Shown: positions 23,750 to 36,639 of the stretch, in pieces
Layout of the letters: each line of letters starts with the position of its first letter
How positions within the stretch are numbered: the stretch's first letter is position 1
NCBI GenBank assembly: GCA_904063045.1
Contig: CAJFCJ010000040.1
Span: forward strand, 65,503-129,502
Origin: Dimorphilus gyrociliatus
Taxonomy: Eukaryota > Annelida > Polychaeta > Dinophilidae
Direction: 5' to 3'
Length of the DNA: 64,000 bases
The notes under the pieces: generated by a model
The model's database searches: none
Seen by the model: the letters and a program-made list of their open reading frames with translations, nothing else
Told to the model about the DNA's origin: nothing
Made by a program: the position numbers and the translations under genes

Positions 23750-26700
23750 AGATGAAGATGATTTTGTTATTAGAAACATTGATAGTTTTGAATTGAAGAA
23801 AGGAAGTATAAAGGCTTATTTCAAGTTATATTCTGAAAGTAGAAGAAATGGAAGTAGATCACAAAAGATAGATTATTTTGAAAAGTTTATCAAAGATAGT
23901 TTCACTCATCCAAAATTAGAATCTAAAATTTTCAATATGAAAATAACAAGATTAATTGTTAAGGATTTTTGGAAAACTAAAACTCAATTTGAAACTGAAA
24001 TTGTTCTACCAAAACCAACAGATGATAGTTGCAATACAACTTGTATTTCTTTTTTTAGACAATATTTTCCATATACTGATATATACACCTACTGATTTTA
24101 TATCCTTCTACAATTTTGATCAGAATGACTGCAATACGAAATTTAATCATTATACTGATTCTGAAGGTAAATTATTACATGGCTGCTGAAACTGCATTAG
24201 TTTTGCCAAATGTAGTTATGCTCTACTTGAAATGCCATATATTTCATCCACTCAATCAAATTTTTGTCTGAGTTTTAGAACAATTTATAATACCAAAAAT
24301 ATCTTTGCAGTAGGTTTTTTAATTTGCATTTTCATTAAAAAAACTGCAGTGTATTTGTAATAATTTTCCTTTAGATATATAAAGAATGCTGGTGAAGAAG
24401 AAAGGAAATCTTTCAAATGAGTAAAGAGGATGAAGTGACCAGATTTAACTGGCAAGGTTTTCTTTTAAATAAAACTAATCCAGATAAAAATTTGCAATTC
24501 AAGGTTTTTTTTTCAAACAAATTAAATTGGAATTAAAACTTAAGATTTTTGTTTTTTTGTCTTGAAAAATTATTTTCAAAGCATTCGTATTTGAATCTAC
24601 TAACCAACATTTTTTTGGAGATGATGGTAAAGTTCTAATTTAAAACATTTTTAAAAAATTAAAGATTCCTAATCTATTTCAGCACACTATGATAAAATTG
24701 TCCTTCCTGCCATGGCTGAAGATGAATACTTGACTGCTGACCTGATTTCACCAGTACTCAGCTTTACAAAATTTGAAAAATGCTTAAACTTAATAAAATC
24801 AAAGCAAGATTATGAATACTGTTAAAAAGTAATTAGATCATTTAACTTGAATTTTTTATTCAATAGATTTGATTATTTTTCTCAAGTAAAATTGAGATTA
24901 TCCATTCCAGGAGATATTAGTCAAGTAGATTAAGTTGTTTAGTAGCTTTTTAAGGTTCATATATGTTTACAAAAAAAATTATGGAACAAAAGTGCACTAC
25001 TAATATCACCAAAAGTATATTCTATTGGATATTTTTGTGTCCATTTTGAATATAAAATATTAATGAACATTTCAAAGACAGACAGTGTACTGTTATTGGT
25101 TGGCAATGTTTTTTTTTTTTTTTAAAAAAAAACAATTTCTAAACTCTTCTTTTACTGTTATTCAGATTTTAAAACAATTCTGCAACAGTACTTCGATACT
25201 TATAGATATGAAAAAAGAAAGTTTTGATTTTAGAAATGATGAAATTACAAATGTAAAATATGAAATTCTTGAAAAAATCTCAACATTTTTCCATCAATTT
25301 GAAATTTTTTACCTTTTCAGATAATATTTAAAGCGATTAATTTCTTTCCGAAATCTTTTATTGTCGCATTAAATTATGTTTTAATTAGCCAGAATAAATG
25401 CAAGATACCAGTTGTGAATGGTACAAAATTTAAATATATTTTTCATTAAATATTAAAAAGTCCTTTTTTTTGGTTTTATAGAAGAGAATGTTCATTGCGA
25501 CTTTGAAAATGGTATGTGTGGCTATCAGATAACAACCAATTCATCATCTTCTCTGTCATTTTATAGAGATAAATTCCCTAAAAAGTTTTAGATTTTTTTT
25601 AAATGTTTTTAATATATAAACAAATTTTTTTCAATATATCAGCCTACACTTTTGTGGTGAGAAGAATCCCCTTATTACAGAATTTATCACCTGTCAGTCT
25701 TATTTCTCCTCGAATAACTGATCATACTGTTCAAAAATGTTTAATGTTTGATATATATAATGATTTTGGTGAGAAAATTCCTTGGGAAAGAGGTCAAATT
25801 TACATAAGAGTCATCAATTTTAGTGAATGGCAATTAAAGTATAAGCAATAATTAAAGAAATATAACTGGTACATGTTTTTTTCACTAACAGCAACCCTCA
25901 GTCAAGTTGGATCTGGAATTTAACTTTTCCTATAAATGATCCAGTAACAACAGACAAACCTTGTAATAATTTGGATATTTTTTTTAAATGTTCTAGCATG
26001 TTGAATTTTTTAAATATATCTAGGCGGGAAGTCAGTTGCTGTAGAATCTGGAAATGAGCAAGATGTATCACTGTATACTTATACAAAACTGACATCACCT
26101 TTTATAACAACCTTTTATTGAAAATTTGTTCAAGGTTTGAAATTTTAAATAAACATTTCTCTCCAAATCTTTCATTTCAATTATATTTTATAAACAGATT
26201 ATTTTTAAAACTGTTAAAACAACCATTGACAATTGTTTTGTGGCAATAAACAGTATTTTTTAGATGACAAAGAATGATTGTAATTTACTGGAAGATCCAG
26301 AAAATAAATAATTTGGTAAGATTTATGATTTTCTCTTTGAATTCAATAATTCAATAATCTTGAATGAATTTTGATTAGATTGCAATTTTGAGACAGATAT
26401 GTATGGCTATACTGCAAATACTCCAATAAATCAAGGATATGGTTGGCTTAGATTTGTATATAAAGTGATGGATTTATCTGTTTGTATAAATTCAGAACCT
26501 GGAGCTATTTACTGAATTCTGCTTTATTTTTGCTTTCAGATAGTGGTATGGAAATCTTTGGAATTGACTCCAAAGATTCACACAAATCTCAACTAATTTC
26601 ACCAAAATTAAAATTAGTTATTGAAGGGAAAAAATGCTTAAGTTTGGCAATAAAATCAACACAGCATCAACCAAATTTGTTTTCAGTTCTCTTGAAATAT

Positions 26701-28036
26701 TCAAAAAGTTTAGAGTAATTTATCCTTCTATTTATTATTATTTGAATATTTTCATATTCTTACTTCAATTCTTCTCAGATTTGCTAAAGGAAGCATTAAA
26801 AATTTTAGTGAGAGTACTATCATTCTTTTTGATTACATTGTTCAAAATGGTTTAGAACAGGTACTTTTTCTTCTTTGGTACTTTTTATTGTCACATATAT
26901 TTATTAATCTGCTGCACTATAGTTTACTATCAATACAAATTCAAATGATCACCACCAACTTTTAATCAGGAGTATACAAATCACTGATTGCCAAAAATCA
27001 GGTAATAAAAAAAACAAAGCAGATGTTTGTAATAGTTTGTTTTTAATCAGAAATTTCGTATGATGATTTTTTCAACAATCGTGTGGAAGGATTGATAATT
27101 TGGAATCATTTATTTTGGATGGAGAAAAGGCAAAATTAGGAGAAATACCATGGCAGGTAGCTTGTCATTCATTAACTGAACTGATATCTATTTTAACATT
27201 AATTCATATTTGTTTTTTTTAAAAGGCAAGTTTGTCACATGAAGCTAATTTCCTTTGTGGTGCAGTTATAATTCATAACCAATATCTATTGACTGCAGCT
27301 CATTGTATTAATAGGTTCACTATTCCATTTTATTTTTAAATTTTTAATCTATTCAATTCTATGGATCTTAATTATCAGATACACTCAAAGGTTTAGTGTC
27401 AAAGTTGGAATTTTAAATGAAAGTGATAAGAGTTCCAAATCTCATTCTGTAGAACAATACATTGTACATCCTTTATTCAAAAAAACATCTGTCGAGAATG
27501 ATATTGCCATTCTTAAATTAAAATCCCGTTTAGAATTTAATGAAAAAATCCAACCAATATGTTTACCCAAGTTGTACAATGTTAAAAACAGTTCTGATTC
27601 TCAATACACAGCTTCTGGCTTTGGATTCAGATCATATCCATTTGGTATTATGTAAAATATTTTTTAAGTGTTCTATAAATGATCTTTTTTTTTTGAATCA
27701 GAAAAGGAGTTATACAAAATTGAAGTAAGAATACTAACTGAACAAGAAAGCAAATTTAAATTTCTCAATATGTCAAATGACCAAAAACCTAAATATCCAA
27801 TGCATTTATGTGTAAGTGATTCAAAAGGCCTACAGAGAAATAACTGTTATGTAAGTAAATTTCAGTTGAATTTCATCAGATTCTAAAAGAAATTTAAAAA
27901 TTTTTTTAGGGTGATTCTGGCAGACCTTTATCTTGTTTTATTGATGAAAAATGGCAAGTTTATGGATTAGTGAGTCTTGGTATGTCAGAATGCCTGTTGG
28001 ATTTTTCATGTTCCATAAGAGTATTGATTCTGCTGT
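23750..28036 (+). CDS. SEA/MAM-domain serine protease
   Basis: Many short exons. 23754-24080 resembles a SEA domain (FVIRNIDSF, KGSIKAYFKLY). MAM-like exons follow: LISPVLSFTKFEKC (about 24740), CDFENGMCGYQ (25495), LISPRITDHTVQKCLMFDIY (25710), CNFETDMYGY (26385) and SPKLKLVIEGKKCLSLAI (26605). The trypsin-fold domain starts near 27085 (ILDGEKAKLGEIPWQ). It has all three catalytic residues: His in LTAAHC (27300), Asp in NDIAILKLK (27500) and Ser in GDSGRPL (27910). Oddities: no basic residue before ILDG, where RIVGG cleavage would occur; Asn where trypsin has Asp189 (NNCYGDSG); Arg in place of the last Gly of GDSGG. The frame stops early at 28036 and a MITE starts at 28091, so the C-terminal helix may be missing. 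Probably membrane-bound or secreted. The 5' end is not visible beyond the LTR. Confidence 0.7.
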
Positions 28037-28090
28037 AAGGTTTGAATTAATGTACTTTGTTTTTATGATACAGGTGACATACTTTTTGGA

Positions 28091-28299
28091 TGGGATCAAC
28101 AGAAAACGGCCCCAAGTAGGATATTTGAAGGCAGCATTTTGGGTTAAGAAATGGTTAGGAGGAAACAAGCATTTATTGATTTGTAGTTAGGGGGCTCCTA
28201 TCTAAGGGTTAGGAGTAATGAAAAAGGGTAAGGGATACATTAGGGATGGTTTAGGGTTAGGGTAAAACCATACTTTTGGGGCCATTTTCTGTCGTATCC
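28091..28299 (-). mobile_element. MITE copy B, complete
   Basis: Inverted ends: GGGATCAACAGAAAACGGCCCC at the left and GGGGCCATTTTCTGTCGTATCC at the right, enclosing TTAGGG-like units (28245-28265). Flanks CTTTTTGGA and CTATTTGGA could be a 9-bp duplication with one difference. It lies right after the protease catalytic domain. Confidence 0.85.
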
Positions 28300-28309
28300 T
28301 ATTTGGACT

Positions 28310-29986
28310 GGATAAAGACTACTATAAATAATGATTTTTTCTTTGGCTGACTCAGAAAGTATAAAAAAAACTTTGGTATGAATTCTCTAAATAAATATAA
28401 AACTTCTTTTCTAAATTTAATAAACTTATGGATGGAAAGAAAACACTTTATTGATATTCAACTTTTTTTGTAATCTAATCACATAGTCTAACAGTATTGG
28501 ATTCATAGCCATTTGGGATAGAAAGATTTTTCCATTCATTCAATGTCTTGAAACATGTCAATTTTTAATTCTAACTATTTAAATAAAGAATAGTGTATGT
28601 AAAAATGGTGTTGTTGTTCTCTTTCTCTTGTGATTGTTGATCCCTCTCATTTCAGTCCTTTCTGGCAGTACCAAAATGCGTTACATTTTATAAGTATTTG
28701 ATTTCAAAACAATATATTTTTCACATTTGCCATTTTGTAACTTTCTAAATTTTAGCCTGAACTGCACAAATAACTAGCAATTTTTTTTTCAGTTGGTTTG
28801 ATGCAAACTATTCTTGATATGTAAAACCATGATTAAACCATTAACAATCTACTTTTACCTAAGCATTCACCTCACCAATATTACGAGTCAGATTTATGAT
28901 ACAGAGGATAAAAGAGAAAAAAATGTGCAAATTTTATAGTCGAGTCTAAAACAATCAAATGTATGAATATATCAAATGGGACAATAGTCAAAATGAAAAT
29001 CAAAAGGTAGTCAGACTATCACTAAAGAAGACTATAATGTTGAAGGTATTCTTCTTAGCTAAATTAAAACTATACTTTGTGGTAATATAATTGTAAGACT
29101 TTTGGGTCATTACAATCCAATATTGCTTATCTATTAGAGGTGAAAATGTAACAATTGTTGGGGTTCACACCATCAGATATACAATATATGCATACTAGTG
29201 AATGTATATGTGTGTTCATGGTTATCAACTTGAATATGTACATACAATATAAATTTATTTGAATTTCCCCCCATATTTTTACTTTAAAACTTCTCACTTA
29301 AAATTTCTTTTATAAATTGTCCAAAAATATAACTATCATTCTTTATATCTGTATCATCTTCTACTTCTTTTAATTTGTGTTTACACAATGAAAAATTGTT
29401 TGCTTTCTTTTCCTTAAAATTTCAAAAATTCAACTCATAAGTCAAAAGTAGAGAATAGCATTAACTATTAATAAATTTATGTAATTACCTTAAAAATATG
29501 AATAGAACTTTTATGCCTAAAATTTGTATCGATGCATTGAAAATTCTGATTTAATATACAAATTTCTTCACATATTTGTTTAATGCAAAAAAAATATATA
29601 TAATTTTTGAAAAAGGTTGAATTTATCTCTAAAATTTTACAATGCTTCTTCTGATAGATTTCCTCTTGAATTTTAATCTTTTTTTCAACTATTTAAAAAA
29701 CTTTCTTTTATTTTAATACATTTTATGTAATTAGAAATATATATGGGATACTGTTGAAAATTCTGACAAAAACAGGCTCCCCTTTCCCAACTGTTTTTGT
29801 TCTCCCTAAGCCTTTAAAGGTTTCTCTAAGCTGTATAAATATACAACACAATGTTTAACTTTTAACTGGCTATTTTCAACAGGAAACCCATAAAAAAGAT
29901 ACTCCAAGACCTCCGCTAATTCTCTTATGAATTAATATTCTGTATAAATAAATATATTGAGGTTATTTGAAAGAGAATTTTTAAAT
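28310..29986. other. Intergenic, nothing assigned
   Basis: About 1.7 kb of AT-rich sequence between the protease and the 3' end of receptor 2. I see no convincing exons, RNA genes or copies of the window's repeats. Confidence 0.6.
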
Positions 29987-32900
29987 TTAAATAAGTAAAA
30001 AAAAACAAAACCTTTCAGACTGAATCATGAATTTAGTCTTTAGGTAAAGATTTCGGAATTCTTTGAAGGAATATGTATATGGATTAATAATTGAATTTAA
30101 AGGAATCAATATTCCAACAATGAAATTGTAGTTGTTATTATTGATATTGAGATTGAAAATTACAGATAAAATAGCTGAAGAAGAAGGCTTTTTAAGTGAT
30201 TTGTCTTGTAGGAGAATGAATAAATGATAGTTGGATGGAGATCAGTAAAAATTTGTCTATATTTTGCAATTTCTAAACCTTTTGTCTTTTTTTAACCTAA
30301 CCCTAATCTAAGATTTTTATCTAAGTATTAATCCATAATTTATAACTACACTACTAACCTAAACATAAGCCTAAATTTTGGATTATTTTCCCAATCCTAA
30401 TGGATGGATTTGAAAGAAAAAGATTGACACACAAAGACTCTTACTCTCTTTCTATCTTTACCTAGAATGGATATTGGCATCCAACACAAAAAATTTGATG
30501 TGGCAAGTATATAAATATTTAATGAAATCTTTTTAAGACTTCTCTTGTTGACAGTGTTCAATAGCAGTTTTCTCTTTGAATTATAAACAGAGACAAATAT
30601 GTTCAAATATATGATAAATATTGAAAGACTGATAAATAACATAAAAATACCAAATATTATTAATGAATACACCCAACCTTCACCTTGATCACTTCTTATA
30701 TGAATATTTAGACAAATTGTTGAATTTGAATAAAATTTCTTATACAAAAAAGATTATAAAGATTTGACAATGTATGTTTATAATTGTTAATGTTAATAAA
30801 ATTGATGACATACTTTATACATGATAGAAGGTATTATAGAAAGTATTAGAGATGTAATGAAAGAAGTTATGGCTATTTTCTTTTCATTTTCTTTCATTAA
30901 ACTAATTTTGAATACATTTGTAACAATTTCAAATCTCTCAATTGACAGAAATAGAATATTTAACATGGAAAAAATAATTGCAAATGTCATTACTGTTCCA
31001 AGTGTCTTACACAGTATACTATTCCTCCACATTTCTTCAATCAAAATATACTCATTCATAGAAAAATATAAATCAGCACCACATAATAATAAAAGATAAA
31101 TGGAGCACAGTAAATCACCAATTGATACATTTAATCTATAGATTCTTGATATTTGTACTTTTTTTAAAGTAACTATACATAAAGTAATAGCATTTCCAAT
31201 AATACCAAAAAGACTAAAAACCCAACTAATTATTTTATGAGATTTAAATGAAAAAATATTATCACAAGTTAAAAAATCTGGTGGTTGAGGTGTGCAATAG
31301 ACATTTTGTTTAAAATATCTATTGGTTAGACAGCAAATTTGAAAATGTTCACTTATCACTAATTTTTTGGGGTTATGGAAAAATTTGTCCATGTTTTGCA
31401 GTTTTTTCCCTTTAACCCCAACCTCATGACCTTATCACAATTTTTATTATTCTAGTATTTTTTTTAACCTAATCCATCTAACTTAAATGCTCACTTTTTA
31501 TTTAACATATTAATATCAATAATTTAAAGACATTTTCTAATTTAAACATGGATGACAAGTTTTCCCAAACCTAATTTTATGTTGTATAGTCCTTTTATCA
31601 TATTTCTAGAATGTTTTATATTTATCTTTGTTCTATTCAGAAATAGTTTTTCCAATGTTTTCAATTGACGAAAAGCAGTTTTATGAATAAACTTTATGTT
31701 ACACATAACAATTTTTAAGGTTAAAAGTTTGGTCAATTGTATAATATCATTTTTGTGTATTTTGTTGATATTTGTATAAGAAATGTCTAAATTTAATAAA
31801 TTCACACAATTGTAGTTATATAAAAAGCTTAATGAAGTAAAATTATTGATAGATATATTCAAATTTTGAAGTATTGTAAAATTTTGAATTGATATAAAAT
31901 CAAAATTCTTCAAATTGTTTCTAGTCAATACTAAATTTATTACATTGCTTACAGATTGAAATTTCCATTTACTTAAGAATTTATTTCTTCTAATGACAAT
32001 AGAGGTCACTTTGTGAGATAAATAATCTTTCGTAAACATGTAACTTCCATCTATTCTAAGACTTTTTAATTCTTCTGTCAGTGTATTAAGAATTCTGGGA
32101 TTTAATTTTATTTCATTTTGGAAACAGTCAAAGTGATAATTAAAGTATAAATGGCAAATATCATCTAGGTTGTTATCATTATTATCATCATCATAAACTT
32201 TACACCACATTTCATCACAACCCATTTTACAATCTACAATTCCATTGCAAACTTTTTTATTTGGAAGGAATCGATGTTCTCCCTTGCATTTAAAAAATCC
32301 TTCCAAAAGTAAACCATCTGGATTGTTTTTTTTATTTAGAAAATTAGGTCATTGGAAGATAAAAAGTAAACGATTTATTTAAACTTACCACATTTGTATT
32401 CATCATCACCGTTTAAGCAATGGTTTATACCATCACAAACCTGTTCAATAGATATACAATTTTTCTCAAGATAGCATTGATACTCTTCTGATGAACAATG
32501 GCATTTAGTTGCTAAAGCTCTTTGAATTAAATTTCCTTTCTGGTCAAACTTCATTGAGCAAATACTTTTATATAATTTGCAATGCTTTTTAATTGAAAAT
32601 GATTTACAAAAGTTTTCATCTTTATTATCCAAGCAATTGGGTATTGTATTGCATTTTAAGGAGTTTAATTGACATGAATAATCACACTTAAATTGATATT
32701 CAAAATTACAATCTAAAAAAACCACAAATTTTAAATTGATTGATATTTTAAAAATATTTTCAAAAGCAAATAACATCTCTTCATTTCTGAATTAATGGCA
32801 AGTTCACTTGAACAGAATTCATCACTTTTATCCAGACAATTGAAATAGCCATCGCAAACTTGATTTTTATTCACACATTCATTATTATGACATAGCTCGC

Positions 32901-33600
32901 TGTAATATTTGTTTACGATTAGAAAATCTCGGACATGACAGAAAATGTCCACAAAATTATGCCTTTACCCTAACCCTAACCCTAACTCAACCCTTGATCA
33001 TTACTCCAAACCCTTAGCTGGGAGCCTCCCTAGTACAAATCAGTAGTTGTTATATTCTTGCTAACCAAATTTCAACCAAAAATCTGGACCTAACATATCT
33101 TACTTGTGGATATTTTTTTTCAACCCCAAGAAATCTAACTTTTCCCTTTTCTTTTTAAATTTAGATGATATTTGTCTAATATGGTTTATGACTTATTTCT
33201 TAAACCATATATAAATTCCTAATCTTGACCTAAAATAAACAAAACAGCAGGTACCTTGTGCTCCTGTCACATTTTCTATAATCTACAGAAAAAAAAAGTA
33301 TTTTAATGTAAAAAGTTAAAAATCTTAAACTTAACTGCAAAACTTCTCATCAGATCCATCAGAACAATCTGATATAAAATTACAAACAAGACTATAAATT
33401 ATTTCTTCCTTGTCTTTAAAGCAGACAAATTTGTGTTTGTCAATCATTGAACAATTAAGTTCATCCTCATTTGTCACACAATCATTTTTACCGTCACAAA
33501 CTAATAATACATTAATGCATATTCTACTTTTTGAGCAAAAATAGGAATTTAATTGACATGTAAAATTATTGTTTGGTTTCTTATTGTTAAATTCTCTTTC
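29987..33600 (-). CDS. Chimeric receptor 2, membrane half: six LDLa, LRR, 7TM
   Basis: Minus-strand exons. LDLa: two in about 33560-33345, one in about 32900-32790, two in 32710-32390, one in 32290-32205. LRRs lie in 32150-31600 (LVLTRNNLKNFDF, LNLDISYTNI). TM1-4 lie in 31392-30793 (GIIGN in TM1, NVSIGDLLCSIYLLL in TM2, SIERF at the DRY site). TM5-6 lie in 30747-30462 (NFLCWMPISILG). TM7 lies in about 30140-29987 (NSIINPYTYSFKEF, then a short tail). Joining the last two exons across the GT/AG intron keeps the frame. IGDLLCSIYLL and NPYTY are typical of the LGR/relaxin-receptor branch of class A GPCRs. Introns near 31.4-31.5 kb, 30.3-30.4 kb and 32.9-33.1 kb hold MITE-like DNA. All 7TM landmarks are intact, so this is the best functional candidate. 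Confidence 0.8.
30270..30400 (-). repeat. Degenerate MITE-like DNA in the TM6-TM7 intron
   Basis: Contains CTAACCCTAATCTAAG and CTAACCTAAAC, as in the MITE core. A similar piece lies at about 31395-31500 in the LRR-TM1 intron (TTTAACCCCAACC). Ends are too worn to place exactly. Confidence 0.5.
32926..33129 (+). mobile_element. MITE copy C
   Basis: Left end GACAGAAAATGTCCAC, right end GTGGATATTTTTTTTCAACCCC, with ACCCTAACCCTAACCCTAAC near 32968. Flanks AGAAAATCT and AAGAAATCT suggest a decayed 9-bp duplication. It lies beside an LDLa exon of receptor 2. Confidence 0.8.
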
Positions 33601-36600
33601 TGAAACTATTTAAATTCTCTTATTTGACTTTATATACTATTCATATTTAAAATACAAACATTCAAAAGAATGACAAACAAAAAAATTATCAGTTGATGAT
33701 TTCGGTACACCCAATATTTTATAACCACGGTTATATTTATGTCTATTTAATAGAGTTTTACAATTTGAATAATCCTTTTTCAAATTTCAATAAATACAAA
33801 ACTTATTATATTTTTTAAACAATATTGTTGATGGTCTTATCAATGTAATCACTGCATTATCAGAGTTACAAACTGATTTTTGACTCTCATAACTTGAAAG
33901 TAGGTTAGCTAGATAGTTGGAACTAGTCAAGGTGTATTCTCTTCCAAATATATTCATCAATTTTGTTTCTAGTTTCTCAAAAATTTTTAAATTAGAAAAC
34001 AAAAGTTTAAATATTATATAATAAAGAATCAAACTGGATAATATCTCATCCTTTCTTGTTTTAGTAATCAACTTTTTCAAAGTAAAGAACATATTTAATA
34101 AATATATTTTTTTGACTGTTGGAAAATCTGTTAAAGTTAGATTATTTCTTTGGCAAATTTTTTCCACATGGTTAATAGTTTTCTTAGTTTTAAAGAAAAA
34201 TGTAAAATAACATCTATTTTCAAAGTGAAGAATTGCACCTTTTGGACACTGAACTTCTGGATAAGAAACAGAAATATAACTATTACTTTATAACAATTAA
34301 TAGAATTATGATTTTTAAAAGAAATGTCCATTATTCTCTCTCTCTCTTCTAACCACTGCTATATTATATTTACCCTGATTCATACAATGAATTAAGACTA
34401 CTTTTTTTGCTACTCCATCAAATCTGTTTTGAATAGAAATTGAATAGCACTGAAATATTTACAAATAGGCTTACCGATTACTTTTGTAATGTACTTTACA
34501 ATCTCTAATTTTGGATACTGTACTATCACACTGTAAATGTGAAATAAACATTTTCTTTTCCTGGGATTGAATGTCATATTCACTGAAAAAATATCCATAT
34601 GTCTCAGGTGAAATTGATCCAGAAGTATAGCCAAGGCTTTTGCATATAATTTGAATTTCATTATATTTTAACACTTCTATATGGAAATGTACATTATTCA
34701 ATTTAATATGAACAAATCCAGTAATTTCATTTGTTTGGTTATTTTTCAAAATAGTTTCAAATACAATCTCTTTCTCTAAAAAATAGGTTAAGGAAGGATT
34801 ATTTATCAATTTTTATGTTTGGACAGTTGATCCCTTTCAATAAATTCTGGGTTTTTAATGTAAGATTTAGAGAAGGGTTGGAGGGGTTAAGGAAAATGTC
34901 CACATATGTATAGCTATTAAAGTTTAAAGTGACAAGCATACAACACTTTTCAACCCAAAATTTAGCCTTCGAAAAGGTTAGGGCAAAACCATAAATTTGT
35001 GGATGTCTTCCATCACACCCAATTTAGAGTTAGACTAATTCTTAAAAGACAGTTTCCTACATTTTCTATGACCCATAGCTAATGAATCAAGATCATTGTC
35101 CTTTGATATTTGTACCTACAAACCTACCTTTATAATGTTTACTTTGGCATTCAATATTTTGTACGAATGCTACTTTTGTCTTTGGAGAAGTATCAAAATA
35201 ACATCCTGTAACTATGTTTTGCTTTGTTCTCATTTTACAACCTTCTACAGAGATGGTATGAGCTAACAGCTTTTTATAGCTATTTCTATACATTGCAAGA
35301 AGAGTTATACTAGGTCCAGGATTCAGCTTCAATGTTTTACACATTAAAAAGGATAGTGCAAGTCTTGTTCTATAGTCTTGTTTGGACACAAGTAAGTTAA
35401 AGCCATACATTTTCGAATTTATCGTAAAAATCTGGTCCTTTGAAAATTCCTCACCCTCAGTGAGTTCAAAGTATCTATTGTAACTCTTCAGATAAATCTT
35501 TTTAGACATCGAAATATTAAAGTCTAAAAATTTCAGCAAGCAACATAAAAAATGAGTTTGTAGGAGTTATAGCATAAAAAACCCACCTTCAAGTTCCAAA
35601 TAGTTGCATAAAACTGTTTTATTCTCCTTCTGCATATTCAAAGTTACTGTTATTGAACCTTGGTTCAAAAGCATGACATTTGCTACTGGTTTTTGAATAT
35701 GAAAAGTATGATTAACTGTTAAATGACTTCTTCTACAAATAACACGTGCATCCTGTGTTGAATTGATTCTAAATATATTGTTTTGGTATCTTAAAAAGAG
35801 TTCAAACAAAGAGATGTTTAAACTTCTTGCAAATATGTCTATTTCAAATGTGTAACATTTTTATAAGGAAATAGAGAAAAATACAAAATTGATGAAAAAA
35901 TTTATATTTACAAGATGAATTTTTTTTAAAACATTTCAAAATCACTCTTTCAAAGATATCTTCCTTTTCAACATTGCTGCAGATATATAGATATGATTTG
36001 TCATTTGAATATTCTTTTATGAGATTAAAGTGTATTTTTGAAACAGGGTTGGGTGTGAATGTACCAATGTGTCAAATATCCAAACAATGAATATATTTTA
36101 GGAAAAGCTTATTTTGAAAATTACATGACAGATTTATTGTTACTAGGCTTTTAGTTTAGTATTAGGGAAAAGGTATTAGATAAACATACTAGGTAGGGTG
36201 TGTTTGAAACCTCCATAGGTACATAGGTACATTCGCATGGGAGGAGTAGTTTTTTCTAACAGAAAAATCTAGCCTCAAGATACAATGACATGTGCACTCT
36301 TTAAAAATTCATAAAAATACTCACTAACTGCAGCAAGGGTTTACTTTATTTATAGAAACTGATTTCATTTTTATCTCATCCAAAAAGTAATCAACTTGAG
36401 CAAAATACTGCTCAAATCCATAGTCTTTACATAAACCAAAACTTTTCAATCTAAACCATTGAAACATTGATTGATTTAATTGAATTGCAAATGACTCGAG
36501 AGATTTTGTTTGCATAAAAAGATATCCACTTTTAAAGACATCATTTTCTTGAATTATAGTGAAGAAAAATTGACAATTATTAAGAGAGTAAAGAGAACCA

Positions 36601-36638
36601 AATAGGAAGAAATTAACAATGATATTCCATTTCCCCAT
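33600..36638 (-). CDS. Chimeric receptor 2, outer half: signal peptide, lectin-like, SRCR, CTLD
   Basis: Minus-strand exons in line with, and directly upstream of, the LDLa exons. 36638-36324 encodes a signal peptide (MGKWNIIVNFFLFGSLYS) and a beta-rich segment. 35809-35567 and 35539-35093 end in a unit shaped like a galactose-binding domain (GCYFDTSPKTKVAFVQNIEC, GRFVG). 34809-34410 is an SRCR domain (EIQIICKSLGYTSGSI, ISHLQCDSTVSKIRDC). About 34270-33790 begins a C-type-lectin domain (CPKGAILHF, RCYFTFFF, EKICQRNNLTLTDF). That this is one gene with the LDLa-LRR-7TM half is inferred from order, strand and spacing, and from receptor 3, where SRCR and CTLD share one open frame. A separate secreted gene is the alternative. 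Confidence 0.6.
34830..35030 (-). mobile_element. MITE copy, degenerate
   Basis: The right part GGTTAGGGCAAAACCATAAATTTGTGGATGTC matches the MITE 3' half. The left part is diverged. It lies in an intron of the receptor 2 outer half. Confidence 0.55.
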
Positions 36639-36639
36639 C

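Noticed and set aside
29100-29240. Possible hairpins in the 28.3-30 kb gap
   Set aside because: Only short AT-rich pairings expected by chance.
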